A DNA stretch of 64,000 nucleotides, taken from positions 186,001-250,000 of the forward strand of contig NZ_JANTHZ010000001.1 in assembly GCF_024752355.1 (NCBI RefSeq), in the 5' to 3' direction. A program made the position numbers and the translations under genes. Positions within the stretch are counted from its first letter, which is position 1. The number at the start of each line of letters is the position of its first letter. The DNA is from Ancylobacter mangrovi (GTDB lineage: Bacteria; Pseudomonadota; Alphaproteobacteria; Rhizobiales; Xanthobacteraceae). The notes beneath the pieces were generated by a model, which saw only the letters and a program-made list of their open reading frames with translations, was not told the DNA's origin and ran no database searches. This document shows positions 1 to 10,153 of this stretch, piece by piece.

Positions 1-684
1 TTCAATGTGCGCGAGCGCAATTCCAGCGGCGTCCTCGGCGGCATCTTCATCAATGACGCGCGCAACCCCAACGAGGTGAACACCTATCTCGCCGACCGCG
101 GCCAGGTGGTGGACACCCAGGAGGGCACGTTCCTCATCCTCGAGGACGGCGCCATCCACCGGCGCACGCCGGGCAAGTCGGACAGCAACGTGGTCGAGTT
201 CCAGCGCTACGCCTTCGACCTGTCGCCCTTCACCTCGGCGGGCGACAACGCGGTCTATCGCGCGCCCGAACGCTCGTTCAGCGAGTTGCTCCACCCCGAC
301 CCGAACGATCCCGGCTACCAGCAGGACCCCGGCCGCTACACCGAGGAGATCCATCGCCGCCTGTCGCTGCCGCTCTACGTGCTCGCCTTCTTCGGCATCG
401 CGGTGGCCGCGCTCGCCGAGCCGCGCACGACGCGCGAAGGGCGCGGGCTCGCGCTCGCGGCGACGGCGCCCTACGTGATCGTGCTGCAAGTGGTGAGCTT
501 CGGCCTCATCAATCAGGTGCGCCACGACCCCGACCTGGTGCCGATCGTTTATGTGGTCCCGATCGTCTTCCTCATCGGCTCGGCGCTCTCGCTGAGCGGC
601 CGGTTCAAGCCGCGCATGCCGGAAGCGATGCGGCGCCATATCGACCAGATGGCGCAGCGCGTCGTGCGCGCGACGGTCGATTGA
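1..684 (+). CDS. lptF: LptF, LPS export ABC permease (5' truncated)
   Basis: The frame is open from base 1, so the N-terminus lies outside the window; about 227 C-terminal residues are present. The YjgP/YjgQ family protein LptF pairs with LptG in the inner membrane and, with LptB, extracts lipopolysaccharide toward the LptC/LptA bridge. Visible here are the end of the periplasmic beta-jellyroll region (VNTYLADRGQVVDT, EGTFLILEDGAIHR) and then the C-terminal membrane helices (LPLYVLAFFGIAVAALAE, and hydrophobic stretches near the end). The identity is supported by lptG immediately downstream. It is likely the first gene of an lptFG-lptD-surA-pdxA-rsmA operon. Confidence 0.93.
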   Translation, partial: FNVRERNSSGVLGGIFINDARNPNEVNTYLADRGQVVDTQEGTFLILEDGAIHRRTPGKSDSNVVEFQRYAFDLSPFTSAGDNAVYRAPERSFSELLHPDPNDPGYQQDPGRYTEEIHRRLSLPLYVLAFFGIAVAALAEPRTTREGRGLALAATAPYVIVLQVVSFGLINQVRHDPDLVPIVYVVPIVFLIGSALSLSGRFKPRMPEAMRRHIDQMAQRVVRATVD

Positions 685-724
685 GGCGCGCCATGGTTGC
701 AGCAATCGTCTGCGGGGACCGCCC

Positions 725-1810
725 GTGATCGGACGCACGCTCGGGCTCTATTTCGGCCGCCGCTTCCTCGGCTCGGTGCTCGGCATCTTCGTCGGCTGCG
801 CCGTGCTGATCATGCTGATCGACTTCCTCGAGATGTCGCGGCGCGTGGGCGAGCGCGACGTCGACAGCCTCACCCTGCTGCTGCTGATCATCTACCGCGC
901 GCCCTTCTTCACCGAGCAGCTCCTGCCGTTCGCGGTGCTGTTCGGCGCCATCGGCACCTTCCTCACCCTGTCGCGCCGGCTGGAACTGGTGGTGGCGCGC
1001 GCGGCCGGGGTCTCGGCGTGGCAGTTCATCACCCCCGCCTGCATCATCGCCATGCTGCTCGGGGTGGTCTCGACGACGGTCTACAATCCCGTTTCGGCCG
1101 AGTTCAAGGAACGCGCGAACCGGATCGAGGCGGAGATCTTCAACCGCCAGACCGGCCTTTTCTCCTCGACCAGCGCCGGTTTCTGGATCCGCCAGCAGAG
1201 CGTCGACGGGCAGGCCATCATCCAGGCCGCCGCCAAGACGGACGGCGGGCGGCAGCTTTCCGGGGTGAACGTGTTCCTGTTCGGGCGCGACGGGAAGCTG
1301 GAAGAGCGCATCGAGGCGCGCAACGCGACGCTCGAAGACAGTGCATGGCGACTCCATGACGCGCGCGTCTTAACGCCTGGAATAGGTTTGCAGAATTACG
1401 ATACCTACATGGTCGCGACGAATCTCACCCCGAATCAGGTCCAGGAATCGCTGCAGAGCGAAACCGTGTCCTTCTGGGACCTGCCCGCTGCGGTCGATGC
1501 CGCCACGCGGGTCGGCTTCGGCGCGGAACGTTATCGGCTGCAATATCAGAGCCTTCTCGCCCGTCCCATGCTGTTGCTGGCGATGGTGCTTATCGCTGCC
1601 TCGCTCAGCCTCCGCGTCTTTCGATTTGGGGGCATCGGGCAGACGATTCTCGGTGGCGTGGCCGCCGGCTTTCTGCTTTATGTTTCGACCAAGCTTGCCG
1701 AGGATCTCGGTGAGGTCGGGATTGTGCATCCCGTGATTGCAGCGTGGTTTCCAGCGGTCGTTGGAGCATTGATGGGTATTCTCATCCTGCTTCACCGGGA
1801 GGACGGATGA
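725..1810 (+). CDS. lptG: LptG, LPS export ABC permease
   Basis: A 361-residue YjgP/YjgQ family permease and partner of LptF in the LptB2FG lipopolysaccharide exporter. Hydrophobic helices lie near residues 15-35, 60-80 and 95-120, with a periplasmic beta domain of about 150 residues in the middle and three further helices at the C-terminus. The length is normal for the family. The start ATG... is actually GTG at 725 (cccGTGatcgg), chosen because the protein then begins MIGRTLGLYFGRRFL, a typical LptG N-terminus. The stop overlaps the lptD start (ATGA, 1807-1810), which implies translational coupling. Confidence 0.94.
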   Translation: MIGRTLGLYFGRRFLGSVLGIFVGCAVLIMLIDFLEMSRRVGERDVDSLTLLLLIIYRAPFFTEQLLPFAVLFGAIGTFLTLSRRLELVVARAAGVSAWQFITPACIIAMLLGVVSTTVYNPVSAEFKERANRIEAEIFNRQTGLFSSTSAGFWIRQQSVDGQAIIQAAAKTDGGRQLSGVNVFLFGRDGKLEERIEARNATLEDSAWRLHDARVLTPGIGLQNYDTYMVATNLTPNQVQESLQSETVSFWDLPAAVDAATRVGFGAERYRLQYQSLLARPMLLLAMVLIAASLSLRVFRFGGIGQTILGGVAAGFLLYVSTKLAEDLGEVGIVHPVIAAWFPAVVGALMGILILLHREDG

Positions 1811-4278
1811 AGGTCGGCAACGTCGACGCCGGCCAGTCCGGGGTGGTGAAGAAGCGGTTCAAGGACCGCCTGCACGCCTCGGCCTGTTGGCTGTTCTTTA
1901 CGGTAGTTACCAGCACGTTGGGTACGCTTGTCCCGGCGCATCAGGCGCTCGCGCAGGAGCCGGGCGGGGCGGCAATGGCGCGCGACATGCTGAGCAAGCG
2001 CCAGTCGGACCCCAACGCCAAGATGCTCGTGACCGCGGATGAGCTCGTCTACGACTACACCCGCAACGAGGTGATCGCGAACGGCAACGTCCAGATCTAC
2101 TATGACGGGAACGTGCTGGAGGCGAAGCGCGTGGTCTATGACCGCGCCAACAACCGCCTGCGTGCCGAAGGCGGCGTCCGGCTGAAGGATTCCACCGGCC
2201 AGATCATCTCCGCCGAGAACCTCGACCTCTCCCAGCAGTTCACCGACGGCTTCGTGAACTCGCTGCGCATCGACACGCCCGACAACATGCATTTCACAGC
2301 CGCGCGGGCCGACCGCTCCGGCGGCGACACGACCGTGCTCACCAGCGGCGCCTACACGCCCTGCGAACCTTGTAAGGAACATCCGGAAAAGCCCCCCCTG
2401 TGGCAGGTGAAGGCGGCGCGGATCATCCACAAGGAAAAGGAGCAGATGATCTATTTCGAGGACGCCCGGCTGGAGTTCTTCGGCGTCCCGATCGCATGGG
2501 TCCCCTACCTGTCCGCTCCCGACCCGACGGTGAAGCGCAAGTCGGGCTTCCTGATGCCGAAATTCATCAACACCAGCGAGATCGGCTACGGCGCGACGAT
2601 TCCCTATTTCTGGAACATCGCGCCGAACATGGACGTGACCTTCTCGCCGCTGTTCGTCTCCAAGCAGGGCGTGCTGCTGGACGGCGAGTTCCGGCACCGG
2701 CTGGATACCGGCGTCTACTCGATCCGCGCCGCCGGCATCGAGCAGCAGGACAAGGACGAATTCCTCGACCAGCCCGGCTACCGCGACCAGCGCGGCATGC
2801 TGGAGACGCACGGCCGGTTCAACATCAACGAGCAATGGTACTGGGGCTGGGACGGCTGGCTAACCTCCGATGAAACCTTCATGGAGGACTACAACCTCAT
2901 CGACGATTCGACGCGCGAGGTGGTCTCCCAGCTCTACCTGATCGGCCAGGGCGACCGCAGCTACTTCGATGCGCGCACGCAGTACTTCACCGGCCTGACC
3001 GCCTACGACAACCAGGACCAGCTCCCGGTGATCGCACCGGTGATCGACTACTCGAAGACGCTCGACAAGTCGGTGTTCGGCGGCGAGTTCAGCTACGACT
3101 TCAACCTGACCAGCCTCACCCGCGACGAGGTGGACCTGCGCGCCACCTCCGCGGCCTACGCTTCGGCGGTGAGCTATGAGGGTCCGGCCAACGAGTGCGA
3201 CCTCACCAAGGTCGGTGCCGATCCCGCCGCCCAGCGGTCGGACTGCCTGATGCGCGGCATGGCCGGCACCTATACCCGCCTGTCGGGCCAGGCGGACTGG
3301 CGCCGGACCTTCATCGACGATGCCGGGCAGGTGTGGACGCCGTTCCTGAACGTGCGGGTCGACGTCGCCGCGGTCGAGGCCGAGGCCGCCGACGAGCCCT
3401 GGCTGTCGAGCGGGGATGAATCGCTCGTGCGCGCCATGCCGGCGGTCGGCCTCGAATATCGCTATCCGTTCATGTCGGTCGAGAGCTGGGGCACCCAGAC
3501 GCTGGAGCCGATCGCGCAGATCATCGCGCGCCCGGACGAGTCCGACATCGGCAAGTTCCCGAACGAAGACGCCCAGAGCCTGATCTTCGACGACACCAAC
3601 CTGTTCGAGATCAACAAGTACTCGGGCTATGACCGGGTGGAAGGCGGCGGCCGCGCCAACGTCGGCCTGCAATACATCGCCAACATCAACGGCGCGGGCC
3701 AGGTCAACGCCCTGTTCGGCCAGTCCTACCAGCTGTTCGGCAAGAACTCCTACGAATACGAGGACATGGCGAACACCGGCGCCGAGTCCGGCCTCGACCA
3801 GGACGTGTCGGACTATGTGGCGCGCGTCTACTACGCGCCGACCAACGACCTGTCGCTGGTCAACCGCTTCCGCTTCTCCGAGGACGACTGGTCGGTGCAG
3901 CGCTACGAGCTGGAAGGCCGGGCGGTCGTGAACAAGCTCATGCTCTCGGCGACCTACGGCCTCTACGCCGCGCAGCCCGAACTCGGCTATTACGAGCAGC
4001 GCGAGGGCCTGCTGGGCACCGGCCAGTACAAGATCAATCAGAACTGGAGCGTGATGGGCGCGGCGCGCTACAATCTGCGCCAGGACGAGATCGACTACAC
4101 GCTGTTCGGCATCTCCTACGCCGACGAGTGCTTCGGCCTGACGCTGAGCTACAAGTCGGACTACACGGAGAGCGGGAACCGCGAGCGGGTCGACACGGTG
4201 CTGCTGACCGTGAGCCTGCGGACGCTGGGCGCTGCCGGGTTCTCCAGCAACGTCGGCGACTCGTCGAGTTCGAACTGA
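1807..4278 (+). CDS. lptD: LptD, outer-membrane LPS assembly protein
   Basis: 823 residues from the ATG that overlaps the lptG stop. This is the outer-membrane beta-barrel that inserts lipopolysaccharide into the outer leaflet, working with LptE. A signal peptide ends around AHQALAQ. An OstA/LptA-like beta-jellyroll follows (MLVTADELVYDYTRNEVIANG, with repeated V.YD patterns), then a long aromatic-rich barrel. Cys186/Cys189 (PCEPC) lie in the N-terminal domain and Cys775 near the C-terminus, compatible with the disulphides LptD needs. An upstream in-frame start at 1744 lies inside lptG and was rejected. The neighbours lptFG and surA agree with the call. Confidence 0.94.
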   Translation: MKVGNVDAGQSGVVKKRFKDRLHASACWLFFTVVTSTLGTLVPAHQALAQEPGGAAMARDMLSKRQSDPNAKMLVTADELVYDYTRNEVIANGNVQIYYDGNVLEAKRVVYDRANNRLRAEGGVRLKDSTGQIISAENLDLSQQFTDGFVNSLRIDTPDNMHFTAARADRSGGDTTVLTSGAYTPCEPCKEHPEKPPLWQVKAARIIHKEKEQMIYFEDARLEFFGVPIAWVPYLSAPDPTVKRKSGFLMPKFINTSEIGYGATIPYFWNIAPNMDVTFSPLFVSKQGVLLDGEFRHRLDTGVYSIRAAGIEQQDKDEFLDQPGYRDQRGMLETHGRFNINEQWYWGWDGWLTSDETFMEDYNLIDDSTREVVSQLYLIGQGDRSYFDARTQYFTGLTAYDNQDQLPVIAPVIDYSKTLDKSVFGGEFSYDFNLTSLTRDEVDLRATSAAYASAVSYEGPANECDLTKVGADPAAQRSDCLMRGMAGTYTRLSGQADWRRTFIDDAGQVWTPFLNVRVDVAAVEAEAADEPWLSSGDESLVRAMPAVGLEYRYPFMSVESWGTQTLEPIAQIIARPDESDIGKFPNEDAQSLIFDDTNLFEINKYSGYDRVEGGGRANVGLQYIANINGAGQVNALFGQSYQLFGKNSYEYEDMANTGAESGLDQDVSDYVARVYYAPTNDLSLVNRFRFSEDDWSVQRYELEGRAVVNKLMLSATYGLYAAQPELGYYEQREGLLGTGQYKINQNWSVMGAARYNLRQDEIDYTLFGISYADECFGLTLSYKSDYTESGNRERVDTVLLTVSLRTLGAAGFSSNVGDSSSSN

Positions 4279-4288
4279 TCGGCAGGAC

Positions 4289-4309
4289 CCGGCGCGCTTT
4301 CTGCGCCGG
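4289..4309 (+). other. Intergenic hairpin between lptD and surA
   Basis: CCGGCGC (4289-4295), a 7-base loop and GCGCCGG (4303-4309) form a perfect 7-bp stem just after the lptD stop. There is no U-tract, so this looks more like an mRNA-stabilising or processing hairpin, or a weak attenuator, than a full intrinsic terminator. Confidence 0.4.
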
Positions 4310-4379
4310 CGTCGTATTGACGCCACAACCGCTGATCAGAACAGCCCGGATCGGATAACCGCCGGGCAGCGGGAGGAAA

Positions 4380-5372
4380 ATGAGGCGCGAAATGGAGAAA
4401 TTGGCTCGCATAGGGGGCGGACGGCGCGTGAGCGGCTGGTTCCGCGCCGCGCTCTGCGCCCCGGCCCTGCTCGCCGGCCTCCTCGCCGTCGCCGGGACAG
4501 CCGCCCTGCCCTCGCCCGCCCAAGCGCAGCAGATCCTGGTGATGGTGCAGGGCCAGCCCATCACCAGCTTCGACGTCAGCCAATGGATCAAGCTGGTGCG
4601 CCTGACCGAGCGCCGCAACATCAACAGCAAGCAGGCGCTGGACGAGCTGATAGACCAGCAGCTCAAGATCTTCACCGCCAAGCGCTATGGCGTGAGCGCG
4701 GACAAGGAGGAGGTCGACAAGATGTTCGCCTCCATGGCCAGCCGCAACGGGCGCACGCCCGACCAGCTCGCCGCCGGCCTCGCGCAGCAGGGCCTCAGCG
4801 CCGCCTCGCTCAAGACCAAGATGCAGGCGGACTACGTCTGGAATTCCTATGTGCGCGGGCGCTTCTCCTCCGTCGCCACCATCCGCGATTCCGACATCTT
4901 CGCGGCCATGGAGGACAAGGGCGAGGACCTGACCAAGGCCCAGCGCACCACCGAATACACGGTGCGCCAGATCGTGCTCGTGGTGTCGCGCACCGCGCCC
5001 GCCTCGGAACGTTCCAGGCGCATCGGCGAGGCCAATGCGCTGCGCAAGAACTTCACCGACTGCGAGAGCGGCGTCGCCGCCGCGCGCGCCATGCGCGAGA
5101 CCGTGGTGCGCGAGCCGGTCATCCGCACCTCCGCCGACATGTCCGAGCAGGCGCGCAAGGTCATGAGCGACGTGCCGGTCGGCCACACCACGGCGCCGGA
5201 GGTCACCCAGGCCGGGGTCGAGCTCATCGCCGTGTGCGGCCGCCGCGAGATCGTCGGCGAGAGCGTGCGCAAGAAGGAAGTGCGCAACGAGCTGCAGGCC
5301 AAGCAGCTCGATTCCCTGTCGAAGAGCCTGCTGGAAGAAGCCCGCAAGCAGGCCATGATCCAGTATCGCTGA
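4380..5372 (+). CDS. surA: SurA-like periplasmic chaperone / peptidyl-prolyl isomerase
   Basis: 330 residues. A hydrophobic signal segment ends at SPAQAQ (around residue 50), followed by a SurA_N-type helical chaperone region (ILVMVQGQPITSFDVSQWIK, LDELIDQQLKIFTAKRYG). The parvulin domain is hard to recognise by eye (VRQIVLVVSRTA, VPVGHTTAPEVTQAGVELIAVCGRR), so isomerase activity is uncertain. The likely role is delivering outer-membrane barrels such as LptD, its upstream neighbour; imp-surA-pdxA-ksgA is a classic proteobacterial order. A second ATG at 4392 has a better-spaced GAGG and is an alternative start. pdxA begins 6 bp after the stop. Confidence 0.87.
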   Translation: MRREMEKLARIGGGRRVSGWFRAALCAPALLAGLLAVAGTAALPSPAQAQQILVMVQGQPITSFDVSQWIKLVRLTERRNINSKQALDELIDQQLKIFTAKRYGVSADKEEVDKMFASMASRNGRTPDQLAAGLAQQGLSAASLKTKMQADYVWNSYVRGRFSSVATIRDSDIFAAMEDKGEDLTKAQRTTEYTVRQIVLVVSRTAPASERSRRIGEANALRKNFTDCESGVAAARAMRETVVREPVIRTSADMSEQARKVMSDVPVGHTTAPEVTQAGVELIAVCGRREIVGESVRKKEVRNELQAKQLDSLSKSLLEEARKQAMIQYR

Positions 5373-5378
5373 CCGCCC

Positions 5379-6449
5379 ATGCCACGCTCGTCCACGCCTG
5401 CCCTCGCCCTCTCGCTGGGCGAGCCTGCGGGAATCGGCCCCGACATAGCGCTCCTCGCCTGGGAGAGCCGTGCCGAGCTGCGACTGCCGCCCTTCTTCAT
5501 CACCGGCGACCCGGCGTGCCTGCGCGCGCGCGCCGCGCGGCTCGGCGTGCCCGCCCTGGTGCGTGAATGCGCCCCCGAGGACGCTGCGGAGCTGTTCGCG
5601 GACGTGCTTCCCGTGGTGCCGGCCGGGCCGGCGGCCACCGCCACGCCGGGCGTGCCCGACACCAGCAGCGGGCCGGCCGCGAAGGCCGCCATAGACGCCG
5701 CCGTGCAGTTCGTGAAGAGCGGCCGGGCGAGCGCGATCGTCACCAACCCGATCTCCAAGGCGGTGCTCTACGACACCGGCTTCCGCTTTCCCGGCCACAC
5801 CGAATATCTCGCCCATCTCGCCGGCGATCCGCCGCCGCGCCCGGTGATGATGATCTGGTCGCCAGAGCTCGCCGTGATCCCCGCCACCATCCACGTGCCG
5901 GTGGCCGATATCGCGCGCACCCTCACCCGCGAACTGCTGGTGGAGACCGGGCGCATCGCCGCCCGCGACCTCGAGCACCGCTTCGGCATCGCCCGCCCGC
6001 GCATCGCCTTCTGCGGCCTCAACCCGCATGCCGGCGAGCAGGGCACGATCGGGCGCGAGGACGAGGAGATCACGCGCCCTGCGGTCGAGGAGCTGCGCCG
6101 CGAGGGCATCGACGCCCGCGGCCCGTTCCCGGCCGACACGCTGTTCCACCCGGCCGCGCGCAAGGGCTATGACGTCGTCGTCGGCGCCTATCACGACCAG
6201 GTGCTGGCGCCGGTGAAGATGCTCGCCTTCGACCGTGCGGTGAACGTGACGCTGGGGCTTCCCTTCGTGCGCACCTCGCCCGACCACGGCACCGCCTTCG
6301 ATATCGCCGGCACCGGCCGCGCCAACCCGGCGAGCCTCGTCGAGGCGCTGCGCCTCGCGCGCCGGCTCGCCGACCGCGATCGCGAGCTGAGCGAAGCCGC
6401 CCCGGTGGGCGAGGACGCGCCGTTGCTCGCCGATGGCCGGCCGGCATGA
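5379..6449 (+). CDS. pdxA: PdxA, 4-hydroxythreonine-4-phosphate dehydrogenase
   Basis: 356 residues. It oxidises 4-phosphohydroxy-L-threonine with NAD, giving 3-amino-1-hydroxyacetone phosphate in the DXP-dependent pyridoxal phosphate pathway. Family marks include the N-terminal [23 protein letters not shown], the metal-ligand region [12 protein letters not shown], and [17 protein letters not shown] near residue 215. [19 protein letters not shown] and the C-terminal [18 protein letters not shown] are also typical. The length is slightly above the usual 330 residues. The stop overlaps the rsmA start by 4 bp. Confidence 0.95.
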   Translation: MPRSSTPALALSLGEPAGIGPDIALLAWESRAELRLPPFFITGDPACLRARAARLGVPALVRECAPEDAAELFADVLPVVPAGPAATATPGVPDTSSGPAAKAAIDAAVQFVKSGRASAIVTNPISKAVLYDTGFRFPGHTEYLAHLAGDPPPRPVMMIWSPELAVIPATIHVPVADIARTLTRELLVETGRIAARDLEHRFGIARPRIAFCGLNPHAGEQGTIGREDEEITRPAVEELRREGIDARGPFPADTLFHPAARKGYDVVVGAYHDQVLAPVKMLAFDRAVNVTLGLPFVRTSPDHGTAFDIAGTGRANPASLVEALRLARRLADRDRELSEAAPVGEDAPLLADGRPA

Positions 6450-7330
6450 GCGCCATAGACGACCTGCCGCCGCTGCGCGAGGTCATCCGGGACCATGGCC
6501 TCTCGGCCCTGAAATCGCTGGGCCAGAACTTTCTTCTCGACCTCAACCTCACCTCCCGCATCGCCCGCACCGCCGGGCGGCTGGAGGAGATGACGGTGAT
6601 CGAGGTCGGCCCCGGCCCGGGCGGGCTCACCCGCGCCATTCTCGCGCTGGGGGCGCGCAAGGTCGTCGCCGTCGAGCGCGACGCGCGCTGCATCGCCGCG
6701 CTCGGCGAGGTGGCCGCGCGCTATCCCGGCCGGTTGGAAGTGGTGGAAGGCGACGCGCTGGCGATCGACCACACTAGCCTCGTGGTGCCGGGAGAGCGGG
6801 CCTGCATCATCGCCAACCTGCCCTACAACATCGCCACGCCGCTTCTCGTCGGCTGGCTGTCGGCCGAGCCCTGGCCGCCCTGGTACGAGAGCCTGACGCT
6901 GATGTTCCAGCGCGAGGTGGCCGAGCGCATCGTCGCCGCGCCCGGCACCGCCCATTACGGGCGCCTCGCCGTGCTGGCCGGCTGGCGGGGAGAGGCGCGC
7001 ATCGCCTTCGACGTGCCGGCCTCGGCCTTCGTGCCGCCGCCCAAGGTCACCTCCTCGGTGGTGCACCTGGTGCCGCGCCCGTCGCCCCTGCCCTGCCCGC
7101 GCCCGGCGCTGGAACGGGTCACGGAGGCCGCGTTCGGCCAGCGCCGCAAGATGCTGCGCCAGAGCCTGAAGAGCCTCGGCGTCGACACGGCGGGCCTGCT
7201 GGAGCGGGCCGGCATCGCGCCAACGGAGCGCGCCGAGCAGGTGCCGGTCGAGGGCTTCGTCGCCCTCGCCAACATGTGGGTGGCGATGCGCGCGGAAGCC
7301 GCTCAGGCGGTCAGCGCCACCAATTCCTGA
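6446..7330 (+). CDS. rsmA: RsmA (KsgA), 16S rRNA dimethyladenosine transferase
   Basis: 294 residues. It uses SAM to dimethylate two adjacent adenines in the 3' terminal helix of 16S rRNA, a late step of 30S maturation. Seen are the N-terminal [15 protein letters not shown] motif I ([16 protein letters not shown]), the acidic motif VEGDALAID, the catalytic [11 protein letters not shown] and the C-terminal [12 protein letters not shown]. It starts inside the end of pdxA (ATGA-type overlap). Its last 28 bp overlap the 3' end of the convergent gmk. Confidence 0.96.
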   Translation: MSAIDDLPPLREVIRDHGLSALKSLGQNFLLDLNLTSRIARTAGRLEEMTVIEVGPGPGGLTRAILALGARKVVAVERDARCIAALGEVAARYPGRLEVVEGDALAIDHTSLVVPGERACIIANLPYNIATPLLVGWLSAEPWPPWYESLTLMFQREVAERIVAAPGTAHYGRLAVLAGWRGEARIAFDVPASAFVPPPKVTSSVVHLVPRPSPLPCPRPALERVTEAAFGQRRKMLRQSLKSLGVDTAGLLERAGIAPTERAEQVPVEGFVALANMWVAMRAEAAQAVSATNS

Positions 7331-7968
7331 TCCAGCCGCTCGATGATCGGCGTGAGGCCGAGCTGGCGCTCGCGCCGCAGGCGCTCGGCGGCCAGGATAT
7401 TCATCAGCGCGTGGAAGGTGACGTCGAGGTCCTGGTTCACCAGCACGTAGTCGTATTCCTGCCAGTGCGCGATCTCGGTACGGGCGTTCTTGAGCCGCTT
7501 CTCGATCACGCCCGAGGCGTCCTCGGCGCGCCGCTCGAGCCGCGTCTTCAGCTCGAAGGCGGAGGGCGGCAGGATGAACACGCCGACGATGTCGCTGCGC
7601 ATCTTCTCGTAGAGCTGAAGCGTACCCTGATAGTCGATGTCGAACAGCACGTCCTTGCCGGCCTGCAGCGCCTCCTCCACCGGCTCGCGCGGCGTGCCGT
7701 AGAAATTGCCGTGCACCTCGGCCCATTCCAGCAGGTCGCCCGAATCGCGCATGCGCTCGAAGCGCTCGCGGGTCAGGAAGCGGTAGTGGATGCCGTCCAC
7801 CTCGCTCGGCCGGCGCTCGCGCGTCGTCACCGAGACCGAGAGGTGGATCTCGGGATGCTCCTTAAGCAGAAGCTGGGCGAGCGTCGATTTGCCCGCCCCC
7901 GAAGGCGAAGACAGAACCAGCATCAGCCCGCGCCGGGCGATGGCGATCTCGGCGGTGGTCGCGTTCAT
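7303..7968 (-). CDS. gmk: Gmk, guanylate kinase
   Basis: 221 residues. It phosphorylates GMP to GDP with ATP. The P-loop [19 protein letters not shown] lies at residues 15-33, the GMP-binding region [23 protein letters not shown] follows, and [13 protein letters not shown] and [19 protein letters not shown] are typical of the family. It lies 4 bp downstream of the yicC-family gene on the same strand, a common pairing in proteobacteria. Its 3' end overlaps rsmA convergently. Confidence 0.96.
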   Translation of the reverse strand: MNATTAEIAIARRGLMLVLSSPSGAGKSTLAQLLLKEHPEIHLSVSVTTRERRPSEVDGIHYRFLTRERFERMRDSGDLLEWAEVHGNFYGTPREPVEEALQAGKDVLFDIDYQGTLQLYEKMRSDIVGVFILPPSAFELKTRLERRAEDASGVIEKRLKNARTEIAHWQEYDYVLVNQDLDVTFHALMNILAAERLRRERQLGLTPIIERLDQELVALTA

Positions 7969-7972
7969 ATCC

Positions 7973-8860
7973 TCACTCGATGTTCTGCACTTGCTCGCGG
8001 AACTGCTCGACCAGCCCCTTCAGCTCCAGGCCGATCGCCGTCAACGAGACGTCGTTGGCCTTGGAGCACAGCGTGTTGGTCTCGCGGTTGAATTCCTGCG
8101 CCAGGAAGTCGAGCTTGCGCCCCACCGCCCCGCCTTCGGCCAGCATCGCGCGGGCCGCGGCGACATGGGCGACCAGCCGGTCGAGCTCCTCGCGCACGTC
8201 GACCTTGGTGGCGAGCATCAGCGCCTCCTGATGGAGGCGGTCGGGGTCGAAATTCGCCCCCGTGTCCATCAGCGCGCGGATCTGCTCGGCGAGCCGGGCG
8301 CGGATCGCCTCGGGCTGGCGGGCCGGATTGGCCTCGGCCTGCGCGGTCAGGGCGGCGATGCCGTCGAGGCGCTCATTGAGCACGAGACCGAGCGCGGCGC
8401 CTTCCTGCGCACGCATGGCGGCGAGCTCGCCCAGCGCCTGCTCGAAGCCGGCGATCACCGCCGCCTCCGCAACGCGCCGCTCCTGCGGGCTCTCCTCGGC
8501 CTCGGCGACCTCCATCACCCCCTTGATGCCCAGCAGCCCCTCGACCCGGATCGGCGGGGCGTCGAGATCGGCGGCGACACGGCGCAGCGAGGTGGCGATG
8601 GTGCGCAGCACATCCTCGTTCACGCGTACGCTCACGGCGGCTTCGGCGCGGGTCATGGAGAGGTTAGCCGAGACGTTGCCGCGGCTGAGGGCGCGCGCGG
8701 CGATCGGCTTCAGCACGGGCTCGAGCGCCTCCCAGCCGCCGGGCAGGCGCAGCCGGACGTCGAGCCCCTTGCCGTTGACGGATTTCAGCTCCCAGGCCCA
8801 GCCCCACGCACCGGCGGTGCCCTGCGTGCGCGCGAAACCCGTCATGCTGGCCAAAGCCAT
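7973..8860 (-). CDS. yicC: YicC family protein
   Basis: 295 residues. Begins MALASMTGFAR and contains WELKSVNGKGLDVRLRLPGG and the C-terminal GRKLDFLAQEFNRETNTLCSK, both hallmarks of the YicC/DUF1732 family, which is proposed to act as a stress-linked endoribonuclease. The C-terminus EQVQNIE is also typical. It sits directly upstream of gmk (4 bp gap) and downstream of mltG, an arrangement common in Hyphomicrobiales. Its exact cellular role is not established by the sequence. Confidence 0.92.
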   Translation of the reverse strand: MALASMTGFARTQGTAGAWGWAWELKSVNGKGLDVRLRLPGGWEALEPVLKPIAARALSRGNVSANLSMTRAEAAVSVRVNEDVLRTIATSLRRVAADLDAPPIRVEGLLGIKGVMEVAEAEESPQERRVAEAAVIAGFEQALGELAAMRAQEGAALGLVLNERLDGIAALTAQAEANPARQPEAIRARLAEQIRALMDTGANFDPDRLHQEALMLATKVDVREELDRLVAHVAAARAMLAEGGAVGRKLDFLAQEFNRETNTLCSKANDVSLTAIGLELKGLVEQFREQVQNIE

Positions 8861-8953
8861 ACTCTACCCCGCCCCTGCGCCGTTCACCGCCGACCGGCTG
8901 TCGGCGCGCGGAACATACCGGCGGGGCCGCCCGCCCTCAAGCCGGGCGGGCGA

Positions 8954-10153
8954 TCAATCGATATCCGGCGTCGCGCCCGTGTGGCCGGAGGCGCCGGCGG
9001 GTGCGCTGGAAGGGTCGACCTTCTTGTCGCGCTCGATCTCGCGCCACTTGGCGACGTTGCGGTTGTGCTCCTTGAGCGTCTCGGAGAACACATGCCCGCC
9101 CGACCCGTCGGCGACGAAATAGAGATGATTCGTCTTCGCCGGGTTGGCCACCGCCTCCATCGAGGCCCGGCCCGGATTGCCGATCGGGCCCGGCGGCAGG
9201 CCGCCGATGGTGTAGGTGTTGAACGGCGTGGGCGTGGTGATGTCGTCCTTGGTCAGCGGCCGGTCGAGCCGCCCCTTGCCGCGCACCAGCCCGTAGATGA
9301 TGGTCGGGTCGGACTGCAGCCGCATCTTCTTGTTGAGGCGGTTCACGAACACGGCGGCGACCATGGGACGCTCATTGGCGACGCCGGTCTCCTTCTCGAC
9401 GATCGAGGCGAGGATCACCAGTTCGTCCGGCGAGCGCAGCGGCACTTCCGGATCGCGCTTGGCCCAGATCTCCTTGAGCGCGGCCTGCTGGGCGCGCGCC
9501 ATGCGGCGCAGGAAGTCCTCGCGCGTCATGCCGCGCGTGATCTTGTAGGTCTCGGGCAGCAGGCTGCCCTCGCGCGGGATCTGGCGCACCGTGCCCGACA
9601 GTTCGGGCACCTCCATGATGCGCTCGACGATCTGCTCGCTGGTCAGCCCCTCGGGCACGGTGACCTTGTATTCGACCACCTTGCCCGAGACGATGTCGTT
9701 GAGGACCTGCCGCGTGGTCGCGCCCTTGGCGAACTCGTACTCGCCCGCCTTCAGTCGGCTCGAGGAGCGGGTGCCGAGCGCCGCGCCGACGAACACCCAT
9801 TTGTCGGCGATGACGCCCTGCTTCACGAGCAGCTCGGCGATGTCCATCAGGCCGTACTCGCCCGGCACGACCACCGCCTTGTCCTCGGCGAGCGGGCCGG
9901 GTGCGTCGTAGCGGGCCTTGCCGATCCACAATGCGCTGCCGCCGATGATGATCGCCACCATGAGCAGGGTGAAGATCATGCTGCCGGCGACGACGAGCGG
10001 ATGCCCTGCCCGCTTGGAGGCCTTGCTCGGCGTCTTGGTCTTGCGCGCACGCGTGGGTTTCGCCGCCGGGGGCCTCGACGCGGGAGGGGGCGTCGCGCCG
10101 GAAGGGGGCGGGGGAGGAGCGGGCGTCGGCTCCGGGGGCGTCTGCTCGTTCAT
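8954..10153 (-). CDS. mltG: MltG, endolytic murein transglycosylase
   Basis: 399 residues from the ATG at 10153, chosen over an upstream in-frame start because GAGGAAA sits just before it. MltG cuts nascent glycan strands and is thought to set glycan chain ends. A proline-rich cytoplasmic N-terminus is followed by a basic stretch and one transmembrane helix (GSMIFTLLMVAIIIGGSALW), then a LysM-like region and the YceG catalytic domain with the glutamate motif ILASIVEKETGV. MRLQSDPTIIYGL and NTYTIGGLPPGPIGNPG are family signatures. It lies downstream of fabF and could be transcribed with it. Confidence 0.95.
   Translation of the reverse strand: MNEQTPPEPTPAPPPPPSGATPPPASRPPAAKPTRARKTKTPSKASKRAGHPLVVAGSMIFTLLMVAIIIGGSALWIGKARYDAPGPLAEDKAVVVPGEYGLMDIAELLVKQGVIADKWVFVGAALGTRSSSRLKAGEYEFAKGATTRQVLNDIVSGKVVEYKVTVPEGLTSEQIVERIMEVPELSGTVRQIPREGSLLPETYKITRGMTREDFLRRMARAQQAALKEIWAKRDPEVPLRSPDELVILASIVEKETGVANERPMVAAVFVNRLNKKMRLQSDPTIIYGLVRGKGRLDRPLTKDDITTPTPFNTYTIGGLPPGPIGNPGRASMEAVANPAKTNHLYFVADGSGGHVFSETLKEHNRNVAKWREIERDKKVDPSSAPAGASGHTGATPDID

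Noticed and set aside
4161-6287. A 708-codon minus-strand frame opposite surA and pdxA
   Set aside because: Composition typical of an antisense frame; plus-strand motifs of PdxA and SurA are convincing.
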